A DNA stretch of 64,000 nt from Phoenix dactylifera (taxonomy: Eukaryota; Streptophyta; Magnoliopsida; Arecales; Arecaceae), in NCBI RefSeq assembly GCF_009389715.1, contig NC_052405.1, positions 10,209,194 through 10,273,193 on the forward strand. Reading direction: 5' to 3'. Positions 44,725 through 55,470 of the stretch are shown in pieces; within the stretch, counting starts at the first letter, position 1, and the number at the start of each line of letters is the position of its first letter. Both the position numbers and the translations under genes were made by a program. A model generated the notes under the pieces. The model was not told the DNA's origin. It made no database searches and saw only the letters and a program-made list of their open reading frames with translations.

Positions 44725-47266
44725 GGGAGAGGAGAGAGCACAAGGTTAGCTTTCAAACTGAACTACAATCAAGAATTTTGACGTACACCAATGCTCACAC
44801 CAACTTTCAAACGACCTACTTCCCTATGAATACCACAAGGCTGACAATATAGACAAAAAGAATCCGATAATCGGCCGCATTCCAATCAGTTTGTCTGTGA
44901 AATAATTATATGCAACGTATGGCCGACCGATCGACACATACGAGCTAATTTAGAGCTACATGCCAGCAGATGATGAGGAAATGTCCCTGAACCAACAAGC
45001 ATCACACATTCTTCTCATGGATCAACATCAGGAGTCAGAATAGATGAATGACCCAAAGAGCATCAATCTCCTAGACACCAGAAAAAAGAAAAAAAAAACA
45101 GAACGTAAATATAAGAAAGGGAGGATTATAAATGGCAAAGCATTTCAATCAATCACAAGATAGAATTTGACCTTTCATCCCAAATTTATGAAATCAATCG
45201 CACATAAATTCTGAACCTTGTTTTTTTTTTGATGAAAAGGAGGCTAAAAGCCACCCAATTTTATCGGAAAAGATGAATCAAATAGTACAAGGCCGTAGAG
45301 ATGGCTGAAAGGGTTCAGCTTATTACAAAACAACACCCAATTAACTGAAAACACAACAGAGAACGGCTTAAGTACTAAAATATCTATAACTCTTCTTTTT
45401 TAATTTCTTGCTTCTTACTCAATTTTCATTTCTAATGTCATGGGGCCAAACCAGCTGAAACCAAGTAAAAAAAAAAAGAAAAAAAAAACTACCATAGAAT
45501 TAAGGAAGGGGTAATCCTTTGAGCTGTATTTTTTTGACCTTTTAATTGTGACATGGTGATATCCATTGCTCAAATTTCAACAGCCCTTCAAAATTCAGTG
45601 GTGGCCAAGAGAGTTATCCTTTGGAAGTGTGTGGACCGAGTGGAAGCAATAAATAGAGCGGCAAGGAAGCAGGTAAAGCAAATGCCTGAAAGGGAGAGGG
45701 GCTTTATGTGGTGGTCGTAGTGGGGATCAATGGTGGTGGAATTGGGGACCGCATCGTTTCGTAGAGATTCCTGAGAAGCACTGCTGTGTGATTTTTCCAC
45801 ACAGTACTTTGTCATTGGGCTAAACATTGCTATCTTTCTTAATCATGGAAACAAGGAGAACAAATTCATGAAGAAACTGAGTGGCTTGGAGAGAATGGAG
45901 TGTCAACTGCGGCAGAACAAATAAGGCTGGCTCGAACAATACCGTTAACCATCGTAAACAAAACATATACAAGCGAACCGCACCGTTCAAAACTCGGAAT
46001 GCTGTAGATTTTGAGTCTTGGAACCAGGGGACGCACAAGTTTCATGTCGATATTGGATAAGAAATAGATAAAACAACAATAATAAATATCATAATTTACG
46101 AAAAAGATAAAATATTAAATTTAAATATTAAATAATATTAATAAAATCAATAAAAATATTTAAAATAGAAAATAGATTACAAGAAAAATAAGTTTGTTAC
46201 ATCGAGTGGGTGGCTAGAATAGCAGGGATGAGAATTTTGAGGCTTTAAAAAAAAAGGAGTGGGTTTGGTAATTTGAGTTTTTTTTTTTTCAAAACAATCT
46301 ATTTTGTTGATTATTATATAATATAATAAAGTTTTTGAATAGATTTCACCCATAGATAAATTTGAAAGACCCAGAAAACTCTCAATGACGTCTTTAATGT
46401 GATAGCCATTCATGTTTGTTTTCATGCGCATCACACACATTCAATGTTAGTTTTATTTTATCGACTTATATTTTAATGATAGAGCGAAGATATTACCTAC
46501 CTTAACTTATCTTATTAATAAATTTTTAAAAATAAATAATATAATAAAGGGCTCCGCACATGTCTTGCTCGGAAATGAGTCTGCTTCTCCTCGCAAGTAA
46601 CTAATTTTGATATCTATAAACTTGTATAGGTTTGATATCTTTTTGGCAGGAGATGATTTTTTTTTAAAGGAATGATGATGTCATTTGATTTTTCTTCTCC
46701 TTTTAATTACCCTCTTTCTTTGTAGGGTAAGAAAGTGTTTGAGCCTTTTGTTTATTTTGGAAACAAGACCATTTAATTTGCTCGTGGGGTCCTTGCGAAG
46801 TTCATACTAGTACTATCCATCTCACTCTAGTTGTGAAAATTGGATAATTTAAATAGCATAACAATATACCACTAGATGCATAGAATGGTGATTTTCAAAT
46901 TACATAATTTATTAACAATAAATAGTTTAGAGGTAATAGATTATATCCAATTATTCCTATGTTAGCACCTTATTTCGTACAAACTAGGTCACACTTAAAC
47001 CTAAGTCCTTTTAGCGTAAAGGATTCTAGGGCATCAGCCAACGTGGGCTCATCCCCTGAAAAATCCCCATGGACCATTTGTTGCTTTAGTGTTAGTAATT
47101 TGGAATGCTGACACAAATTCCAATTTGACTGGAATCACCTTATCTCCCGCAATAACTTCTCAGCTACATCGCTTTATTATTTATGGGAGCAGAGTCATGA
47201 TAACAAATTTAATGTACCAAATAAAAAAAAGATTTTATATTAAAGAATATAAAAGAAAAAAATAAT
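44725..47266. other. FRO upstream region and intergenic DNA
   Basis: No gene recognised. It includes the FRO promoter side (from 44725 upward), a LINE-like tail near 45222-45345, and short minus-strand frames at 45588-46038 without motifs. It becomes very AT-rich from about 46060. Confidence 0.45.
45221..45345 (-). mobile_element. L1-type LINE 3' end (tentative)
   Basis: The minus strand reads GGTGGCTTTTAGCCTCCTTT and then TTCATC followed by a run of A. This resembles the 3' UTR and poly-A tail of plant L1 LINEs ('GGCTTTTGCC-CCTTTTCATC-An'). It is very short and non-coding. Confidence 0.45.
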
Positions 47267-47587
47267 ATATTAAAATATTTGTAGAAGAAAAAAAATAAAA
47301 AAATAAAAAAATATTTTTCTATTCGATGCGTATTTGGTATATCTCAAAGGTTATATAAACTCATCTACATACTCCATATACGAAAAATAATACAGGCTCA
47401 TATAGAATCATACTAACAAAAAAAAATATTACTCGTTGATACAAGCTATTATGTGATCCCTAAAATCATTCTAACAAGATCATGCTAATAAAGAAAAACA
47501 ATGCTGATTGATACAGGATCACACTAATAAAGAAAAATATTATGGGTTGATACAGGTTGTTACGTGATCTTTATGATTATGCTAACA
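47267..47587 (-). repeat. 3' LTR of compact element
   Basis: Left-hand copy; being on the minus strand it is the 3' LTR, preceded by the polypurine tract at 47588-47597. Confidence 0.85.
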
Positions 47588-48656
47588 TCCTTCTCAAACT
47601 CAAGATGATACTATAGGTGCCAACTTAAGTTTGAAAATCTGATCACGAATATACCCATGTAATAGATCAAGCGCTGAAGTAGCAGCTCAGAAGCCGACTT
47701 GATAGACTAGGAGTTGATAGAGCAGCTCAAAGGCGGACGTAGTGGTAGATCAAGAGAGCACAGCACGAGATGTTATAGCAACTCAGAAGCTAATGTAGCA
47801 TATTAGGAGTTGACATAACAATGCAGAAGCAGATATGGCAGATTGATGTGTCAAGTTAATATAGCAATATAGAATTTGATATGGCATAACAGAAACTGAC
47901 ATAGCAACTTAGAAACTGATGCGGTAGATCAGAAAGCTAATGCAATATACTGATGTGTTTGACAATACTAATATAGCTAACTAGGTAAAATAATGTGTCC
48001 ACTGACATGACCGACTAACATAGCAAACTAGTGTGTCTGTTGATGTGTCTAACCGATGCGACAGACTACGCATTTGCCAGTGTGGTTGATTTGCTTATCT
48101 GATGATGTGGCAGCAAAAAGACAATAAAAGATGACACTAGCAGCGGGCACAAAGCTCAAAAGAAGGCAACAGAAGGTCGACAATCCTCATAGATGGAGGC
48201 ACTATGGAAGAGGAGCAAGAGACCACGAATTGGATGGTGAAAATGCTAGAAGCAGCAAATAAAATTGGAAATGGAGGAAAAGAGGCCAAGCAATAGTGAG
48301 AAGAGATTGTCGAAGATCTGAAGCTGGGGAGAAAAGAAGTAGAGCGGAGCTGCAGATCCATTAGAAAATAAAGGAACTTTGGATGTTAACCTACCGAAAG
48401 TAGAGGATATGCAGATCGACTTAGAAATATGAGATTTTCGAATATTGATTCACTAAAAAATAGAGGATCTATGGAAAAATAGAGGATTTGCGAATCCACT
48501 GAAAAATAGAGAATCTTCGAATATTGATTTACCGAGAAACATAGATTGATAGATCGGCAATAAAAGTCTTCAAAGCTTCTAGACATGGTAACGATGGCCA
48601 CAGTAAAGGAGGAAAAAATGATGGCGGCAGATTAGGTGATTAGTGGCTCTGATACT

Positions 48657-48978
48657 ATATTAAAATATTTGCAGAAGAAGAGAAAAACAAAAAAAAGAGA
48701 GAAAAATAATTTTATTTCGCTGCTCAATCACATTCAGTACATCTTAAGGATTATATATACTCAATATAAGAAAAATTATATATATACTGATATAGAATAA
48801 TGTTGACAAAGAAAAATATTACTCGCTAATACAAGTTGTTATGTGATCCCTAAAATCACTCTAACAAATATTATACTAACAAAGAAAAATAATACTGACC
48901 AATACATAATCACGCTAACAAAAAAAAATATTGTGAGCTCATACAGATTGTTACCTGACTTCTAAAATTATGCTAACA
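48657..48978 (-). repeat. 5' LTR of compact element
   Basis: Right-hand copy; the 5' LTR, followed on the minus strand by the primer-binding site at 48645-48655. Confidence 0.85.
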
Positions 48979-49713
48979 CAATACAATATATAATAAAATA
49001 TTGATTTGGGTTTATGTCATCTTGCTTTGCATACGAGTAAGGTCAAGGTAGAAGATGTACTTGCCAAATGCAGGTAGTGGCTGATTGAGAGGAAATCGTG
49101 CTAGAAACTACTTGAGTTTGGATTGGATGAAATTTCACACCAAGCAAAAACATGGATCAAACCTGACTTTATATTGAGTTGATGTCAAATTACCAACACA
49201 AACCTAAACTAATCATGTAATATAAGTCCTGATTATACACAAACTATTGTTAGATCCAACCATATTCAAGCTAAAGCGGCCAAGTTGCATCCATAAGTTT
49301 TACAATCACCAATACCAGTCATTTATTTTCTTTTTTTTTAAAAAAAAAGCAGGAACCAAGTGGATTATCATACATACTGCCCCAAGGAGACATTTTCTTT
49401 AGATATTGGCTTGCTCAACACTCTAATAAGCTTAATTTTTCGAAAATACGATGCCTATTCACCATCCTTCTGGTTTGAACATGAAATCCCCCATCTATGG
49501 AGAAGGGTGCCAATCGGCTAAACTAATAGCTATTGACATTACTCAAACTTAATTTGATCAATTGCAGTCTGACTTAAATCATACAAACATCAAGGGAAAA
49601 TAAGTCTTAGATTGTGCATGGACCACTCTTAACTAATTGGTTTCAAAGCTCCCATCTTTACCACTCACCAATAGTTGAATCCCCAACATACATATATAAG
49701 AATCGGCAATCCC
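48979..49713. other. intergenic, peroxidase 3' flank
   Basis: AT-rich, no gene seen. Confidence 0.55.
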
Positions 49714-50855
49714 TCAGTTAACAAGCCGGCAATCCCTCCTCACCTCTCCCTGGTCCCCTGTGAGTACCTCCACCAACCCCATCTTGCTCATCGCCTTGGC
49801 AAACTTCCTCGCCCATTTACTTCGGTCTGCCGCCATGCGTTCCACCACCGTCCTCGTCCTTCTCTCCGTCATCAGCACCTGGTCCGACGCGAGCAACCCC
49901 TTCCCCATCTGCATCTCCGCGTAGTAGGAGCCGTCGAGCGACGTCCCGGCCGCCGGAATAAAATTTACCTTCTGCGCCTCCAAAGCTTCCGCCGCCGTCG
50001 TCCTCGGATCCGGACACTTCGTCTTGAGGTACTCAGCGTGGACCGTCTCTATGGTTGGATCTTGTGGCAGGGCGGCCGTGTAGTTGTAGAGCCGGCCGCT
50101 GAATGAAGGGCAGTGAGCCCCTCCGATGGAGTGCGCACCGGAGAGAACGACCATCTCGCTCTGCGAGAATCCTTTCTTGGCGAAGTTTCTTGTGAGCTGC
50201 TCGACGGTGGCGAATGGCCCCGGGAGGTCGAGCGTTTCTACGGCACGGGAGACGGTACCGTCCCGGCGGCCGGAAGGAACCGGGTAGTGCTGGAGCCCGG
50301 CAAGGACCGCAGCATCACGAGCGGCGAAGGCGAGGATGTCGGCGCAGGAGACGGTCCCCGGGCAGAAACTCTCGATGATGCTTTTTATTGTGTCGATGAC
50401 TTCGATACCATGCAGCGTGTAGCCATTAGCCACCGACACCTTCTCGACAGGCTCGCCGGACGGCGTCTCATCGAGCAGGATGGATGCATCGCAACCCTAT
50501 AGGAGAAAAAGTCCAAATCTTGAAATCTCGTGCGAACCATGCAGGAAGAACGTTAGCTCAAAAATATGGAATCAAATCCATGCATGCATGCAAGTCTTTT
50601 CACCAAAACCAGGCCTGCGAACGTACGTCATGACAAACTTACTCGAACGAAACAGTCGTGGAAATGGAGGCGGATCAGGCCGGCAGCGATGGTCGGATCC
50701 AGGAAATGGCGGTTGCGGACAACATCATGCACAATCTGTTCAACATCCGGGCATGTAGAGTTGTAGAATCCAAGTTGGAGTTCTGACCTCCTTGTGTTCA
50801 AAGCATTTGCGGATTGCACGAAGATGAGGAAGAACAACAGGGTGGCCGGAGCCAT
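49714..50855 (-). CDS. class III (secretory) peroxidase, 2 exons, 331 aa
   Basis: This is a secreted haem peroxidase that oxidises phenolics with hydrogen peroxide in the wall or vacuole. Exon 1 is 50855-50643 and exon 2 is 50496-49714; the phase-0 junction joins CFVR to GCDAS. A signal peptide covers about residues 1-18 (MAPATLLFFLIFVQSANA). The distal haem-pocket motif is RLHFHDCF (Arg, Phe and catalytic His). The proximal His is in LSGAHSIGGAHC. All eight conserved cysteines are visible: STCPD, HDCF, GCDAS, SFCPG, SCADI, AHCPSF, TKCPD and RDCRLVN. The length is typical. Exon 2 is GC-rich against AT-rich surroundings, common for monocot peroxidases. The single retained intron is at one of the conserved family positions. 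The ATG is followed directly by the hydrophobic signal; a CCACCA repeat precedes it on the coding strand. Substrate cannot be inferred. Confidence 0.96.
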
Positions 50856-52194
50856 GGTGGTGGTGGTGGTGGTGTCACCCAGAATAATTGGAAGAGCACA
50901 AGAATTGGGAAGGAAAATGGATGAATTCTATTTTTAGAGGTTCGTTTGTCTCAATCACCCCGTTGACAGAATTATTGGCCGCGTTGAAGGGTCCTAGATT
51001 GGTATGTTCAAACGGTCAAACTGTTAAGATTGTCCTCCAAAAGTGTAAGGTCAAAGCAGCTTCGATGTTGCGAGGCTCCCATTCATGCACAAGAGAATTT
51101 TCTCTGAGAAAATTTGCTAAGACCAATTTGGACTATATTTATAAAGCAATGCTATGAGAAAATGCTATTTATGCGCATTGTCTTGTTGTCACATAGACTC
51201 AATATAAACCATGGTGCTATCAAGTTCACCGTGATATGTGTAGGATGAACCTTTTTTTCTGCTCATAATTGGCATTTTCTCAATTTATGGGGATTAGGAT
51301 ATAATTAGATATAACAATTGTTATTAACCTGGAATTAGAATATAGGTAGCTGTAACAATTGTTATTAACAGTTGCAACGAAAATTAGTGCACAATAAGCA
51401 TAATATAGTTGTAGCTCGAATTTCTATATACGAGATTAAAAATTTAAATTTATTTTTAATGATTATTATGCATATTTAAATTAAAATTATTTGTTAAATT
51501 TTATTATAAAGAATGAGAGAATGTAAAAGAATAATTATAGATTCAATATATCTCATCCATTGCAATGAGATTATTGCTAAATGCTGACCATTAATCAGTT
51601 CCTCATGAAATTTGTAAACCTCCTAAGTAGTGACCTTCCAAAAATATTTTAAATCAAGTAATGGCCAGCAAAAACTTTGGAATTTTGCCTTCTTGCCCCT
51701 TATACTTGGGGCTTAACTTTCCCAGCTCCTATTTTAATTTATCTAATTTTTTGATATATTTCTTTCTCTCACCTATGGCCTTAGTAGTAGTAACCTTTAT
51801 TACCACGAAGATAATTCAAGAATTTTGTCTATATATTATTACTTTTCCTTGTCATATTTGATGAATGTTTTACTTCAAAATGTTAAATGATTTTCATACT
51901 TTGTTTACTTTGTCATTGAACCAAGGACTAGCTTGTTTTGAAGTTTCTATGATCAATTAATATTTGAAACTATAGTCTCATAAGTTTATAAAGAAAATTC
52001 TCTATTCAATATCATTAATATATGCAAAAGAATTGCATATGCCACATAGTGGACCAGAATTATCAACTTCTTCCTCTTATGCCACACAATGATATATATA
52101 TTATTTTTTTAATCATTTTACAAATTTAAATATTATATTTAGTTGCCGCACAAGAACGTGTTAATTAATGTTTGTGTGCATTGAAGCCTATTTT
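50856..52194. other. peroxidase promoter region and AT-rich intergenic DNA
   Basis: A CTAAAAATAG stretch about 75 bp upstream of the peroxidase ATG (about 50929-50938) could serve as a TATA-like element. Beyond that nothing gene-like is seen. It contains the duplication at 51291-51370. Confidence 0.4.
51291..51370. repeat. tandem duplication of about 42 bp with palindromic core
   Basis: Two copies end in 'taacaattgttattaac'. Each copy holds the palindrome AACAATTGTT. Confidence 0.8.
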
Positions 52195-54640
52195 GTTTAT
52201 TTCTTTCTCTCTCTCTCTCTCCTTATGTACGATATTTTCTCAACTAGTGGTTCCTTAGGCCTTAAACAAGGATCCATAGAAATAGCCATGTGCCATCAGA
52301 TTAATCGATAGTTTTTATTGTGCAAGTCCTTTTGATGCCAAACTTGGTTTCTTATTTTCTTTCTGTAGTTATACAATGTAAGCTCTATAGGCAGTTTCAT
52401 TCATCTATCAACTAACCAATTGGCAAGTCAGTGTTTGAAGGCACAAGGGAGGAAGGGACATAGCATAGTTACTCGCTTAACCAAAGGAGTTGTTGTGGAA
52501 GAGGTGAGATTCAAAGGGTTGGTTTCTTCTGGACCGAGTTTATCAGCAATTTCAGAACTATCAAAAGGACCAATGGTATTCGATGAATTCCACACCAAAA
52601 ATATTGTGTTCCCTATACGCAAGGATAGTGCATTATTAAGTGGGAAAATTTTGTTCTAATCTCTTAGCAACATTTTAGAAGCCGATGAACCTTTAGTTTG
52701 CCTAGGAAGGGGAAGATAAGATTCTCTGCCTGCCATCTCATGTCATATTGTAAAATCCATCTGATTTCCTAGCAAAGAAGGCTATCTTTTCGGTGTTAGA
52801 TCTTGATATATGCAATGCATGTAAATGAAGCACCACTGCTTTCCATCCATATCTGATTGAAGAAAATGAAGAGTCGGCTAATATAATGTTTTTGAGATTT
52901 GGGAGTTAATTTTAAGATCCAATGTTTTACTTTAAAGAATTTTGACTTTTTCTTTTTTAATTTAATAGTGAAATTCCTAACCATTTAGTTTTTCTTTACT
53001 TAGTGCTAGTTGGAGTTTGTAACTGGAGTTGCATCAGCTCAAGTAGCAGGTCTAGTCTAGTTTACTTGTTTGGATGATTTCAACTTAAATTGCATAGTAA
53101 GTTGAGTTTCTTGTTGAGTTACAATTCAGAACTATTTTGCAGTAGGTTGACTTACGATCAAAATAGTTATGGGATTAGTTGCAATTGCTTGAATAGGTAT
53201 CGTAATAATAAAAAGAAATATTTTCTTTCCTTCTCCTTCCTTTTCTTTCTCCTCCCTACCTCATGCTTTCAAGTCTCTCCTCACCACCTTCAATGTCTCC
53301 ACCGGCCTCTACCACCCCCGAGAGCCCCATGATCTCCTCTTTTACCTCGATCTTCAATTCTTCACTGAAGAAGGCTTCTCATTTTTCCCTCTCTATTCTC
53401 CCCCACCCTACTATTGACTCCCTCCTAGTTTCTACCCTTGTTGTCGACGGTGGCACCTGTCACCTCTGGTAGGCCCTTGGCTGCATCCTTCATGTTGGGC
53501 TTCATTGCAGCACCCTCTTCCTCCACTCCACCTCCTCTTCCTCCACCTCTCATCCTTCACCTTCTTCTCTTTCCTCAAGACTTGCACCACCACTTGTTCC
53601 CTCCTAATGGATGCATAGGCTCTCTCCACCAACAGCTTCAACACCAACCTCTTCGTTTAGAAAATCTTCATCTCCATATATGTTGAGCACTCTCATCCGA
53701 TATACGTTTGCAAAGTGTTCGATAGAATGTATATTAAAGGCATACATCTTTTTCCCAAATTCTCCTCTAAACATAAGAAGTGAACTTCTTTTTGTAAATC
53801 AACTATTGTAGCTTAAGTTGTAATATGATTTGAGCATTCATTCAACTTCAACTACATGGCTCCAAACAACTCTTCTAGTATTACATGTGATGCACATGTA
53901 GCTGGTAGGGATAAAACATTGCAAATTGAAAACTTGATGGAAGTAGAGTCGGTCTAAAAGTAGTCATACTGAAGGAATTCTGTTACAATAGTAGAAAGAT
54001 AAAATTAAATTCACAATAGAAAAGTCCTACATTAATTAAGATTTCACCTCTATCTCCTTCACTACCATTTACATAAATGCATTACTAAATTAGTCATGCT
54101 AAAGCCAATGTAATGTCTCATTTTTGGGAATGTGCATTTTAAAATATGGGCAAGTTGGGAAGACTTTTCTAAGTAACAAATAGAGGTAAAAATTTTCAAT
54201 TATTGAAAAGTAAATGAATGAGAAGATCAATGGAATTGATTACATGGATGACCTAGCCATGAAAGTATTTAATTAAAAAATGATCAAGCATAAGAAATTC
54301 CATATTATTGCATGTAGAAATCTAACAATCCGCAAAGAAGACCATCAATATTAAGAAACCTTTCTAAGTATTTAATTGAGTAGAAAGTAAACTCTAACTA
54401 CCTAATTGAAATGTTGTATATTATGTCATATTTGTTACTAGTTAGCATTATCTCCATAGGATAGAAAACATAACTGACTTAAAGAACAATAGGGAGTAAT
54501 GTATTGTTTACTGGGATGGTGGTAAGATGAAGTAGTGATTGTGATTTTACAATTTACATATACAATTTTTTTTATACTCAAGGGAGTAATGTTTGGATGA
54601 TTGAGATCGTGGTGAGATAAAGTATAGATAGTTGTGATTC
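52195..54640 (+). repeat. diverged copy of CHIP intron-1 sequence
   Basis: Collinear blocks match the intron of the CHIP gene: 52253-52300 with about 55926-55970, 52322-52405 with about 55985-56080, 52500-52560 with about 56160-56215, 54135-54160 with about 56309-56330, 54275-54345 with about 56398-56465, and 54360-54460 with about 57500-57640. Each copy has its own insertion: about 52.8-54.1 kb here, about 56.5-57.4 kb in the other. No copy of the CHIP first exon is seen in front of it. Confidence 0.65.
53220..53690. other. CT-rich, GC-richer island, unidentified
   Basis: Sits in the part of the 52-54.6 kb block that has no counterpart in the CHIP intron. Frames are open on both strands (Pro/Ser-rich on plus, Arg/Lys-rich on minus) but I recognise no family. 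It could be a captured or inserted fragment. Confidence 0.35.
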
Positions 54641-55470
54641 TATCGTTAAAATATTTAATTATTTTGCTACTAAGTCTAGATTCTTAGGATGCACTATTCA
54701 GAATTGAACCATTGATTGCTAAGCAGAAAGGTGTAACCATTAAAGGTTGGAGCAAGCCTCGATTCATCTCTTAATCATAATAACAATTGAAAATAGTTAA
54801 TTTTATAGGGTTGTGATGTTAGAAAAAAAATAAAGAGTTTATTTGGCTAAAATAATGCTAAGATAGTATATTTTGTCCTCTTCATTTTATTTTTCTTTGG
54901 CATGTACCATAGGAAGACAACACTTTTGAGGATGTGTTCCATAATATGCCGTAACCTCCCTTTTTATTTTATCATGACATCTATGATTCTTTTTTCATTT
55001 ATGCATAATTTTTTCTCCAATATACTTTATATTATACATTCACAAATAACAAAGAGAATAAAAATTAAGAAAATAATTATCAGATCTATTATAAGACTTT
55101 TTGATTGATAGGATCATGGCCATTCATCAAGATGGCCCTTCTGTTCAAACACGTGCATGGCACGTGCTCCGTCCTTTATTCATATGCTAAAGGACATGTG
55201 TCGCACCGTAGCTTTCTTATTGATTCGGTTGCAAGAACGCAAAAGCTTCTCTCTCCATCTCTCTTCAATTCATTCTCTTCTTCCCCACAAAATTTCGACA
55301 ACCGTAGAAAGACAAGAAGGAAGAAAATCGAAACCCCAGAAGGAAGATTTAGAATATAAACAACGATCTCGTCTTCTTTTCTTCCCCTCCCTCTTCTCCC
55401 GCCAAGAAGGAGAAGCGAAGACGAGTAGAGAAGAAAGCAAGAAAGAAGGAGAGAGAAGAGGGAGAGGGCA

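Larger units (their letters stand above)
47267..48978 (-). mobile_element. compact non-autonomous LTR retrotransposon (TRIM/SMART-like), about 1.7 kb
   Basis: Two direct repeats of about 320 bp (47267-47587 and 48657-48978) share a starting 'atattaaaatatttg.agaag', repeated blocks such as 'gatacaagttgttatgtgatccctaaaatc' variants, and the end 'gctaaca'. On the minus strand each LTR therefore begins TGTTAGC. Just inside the right LTR the minus strand has GTATCAGAGCC (48645-48655), a tRNA-Met-type primer site. Just inside the left LTR it has TTGAGAAGGA before TGTTAGC (47588-47597), a polypurine tract. Flanks (taata / caata) differ at one base, so the target duplication is only suggestive. The about 1.07-kb interior has no gag or pol frame, so it must depend on another element. 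The LTRs differ at many positions, so the insertion is old. Confidence 0.88.

Noticed and set aside
52420-52659. 79-codon plus-strand frame
   Set aside because: The related block near 56.1 kb does not keep the frame, so it is duplicated intronic sequence.
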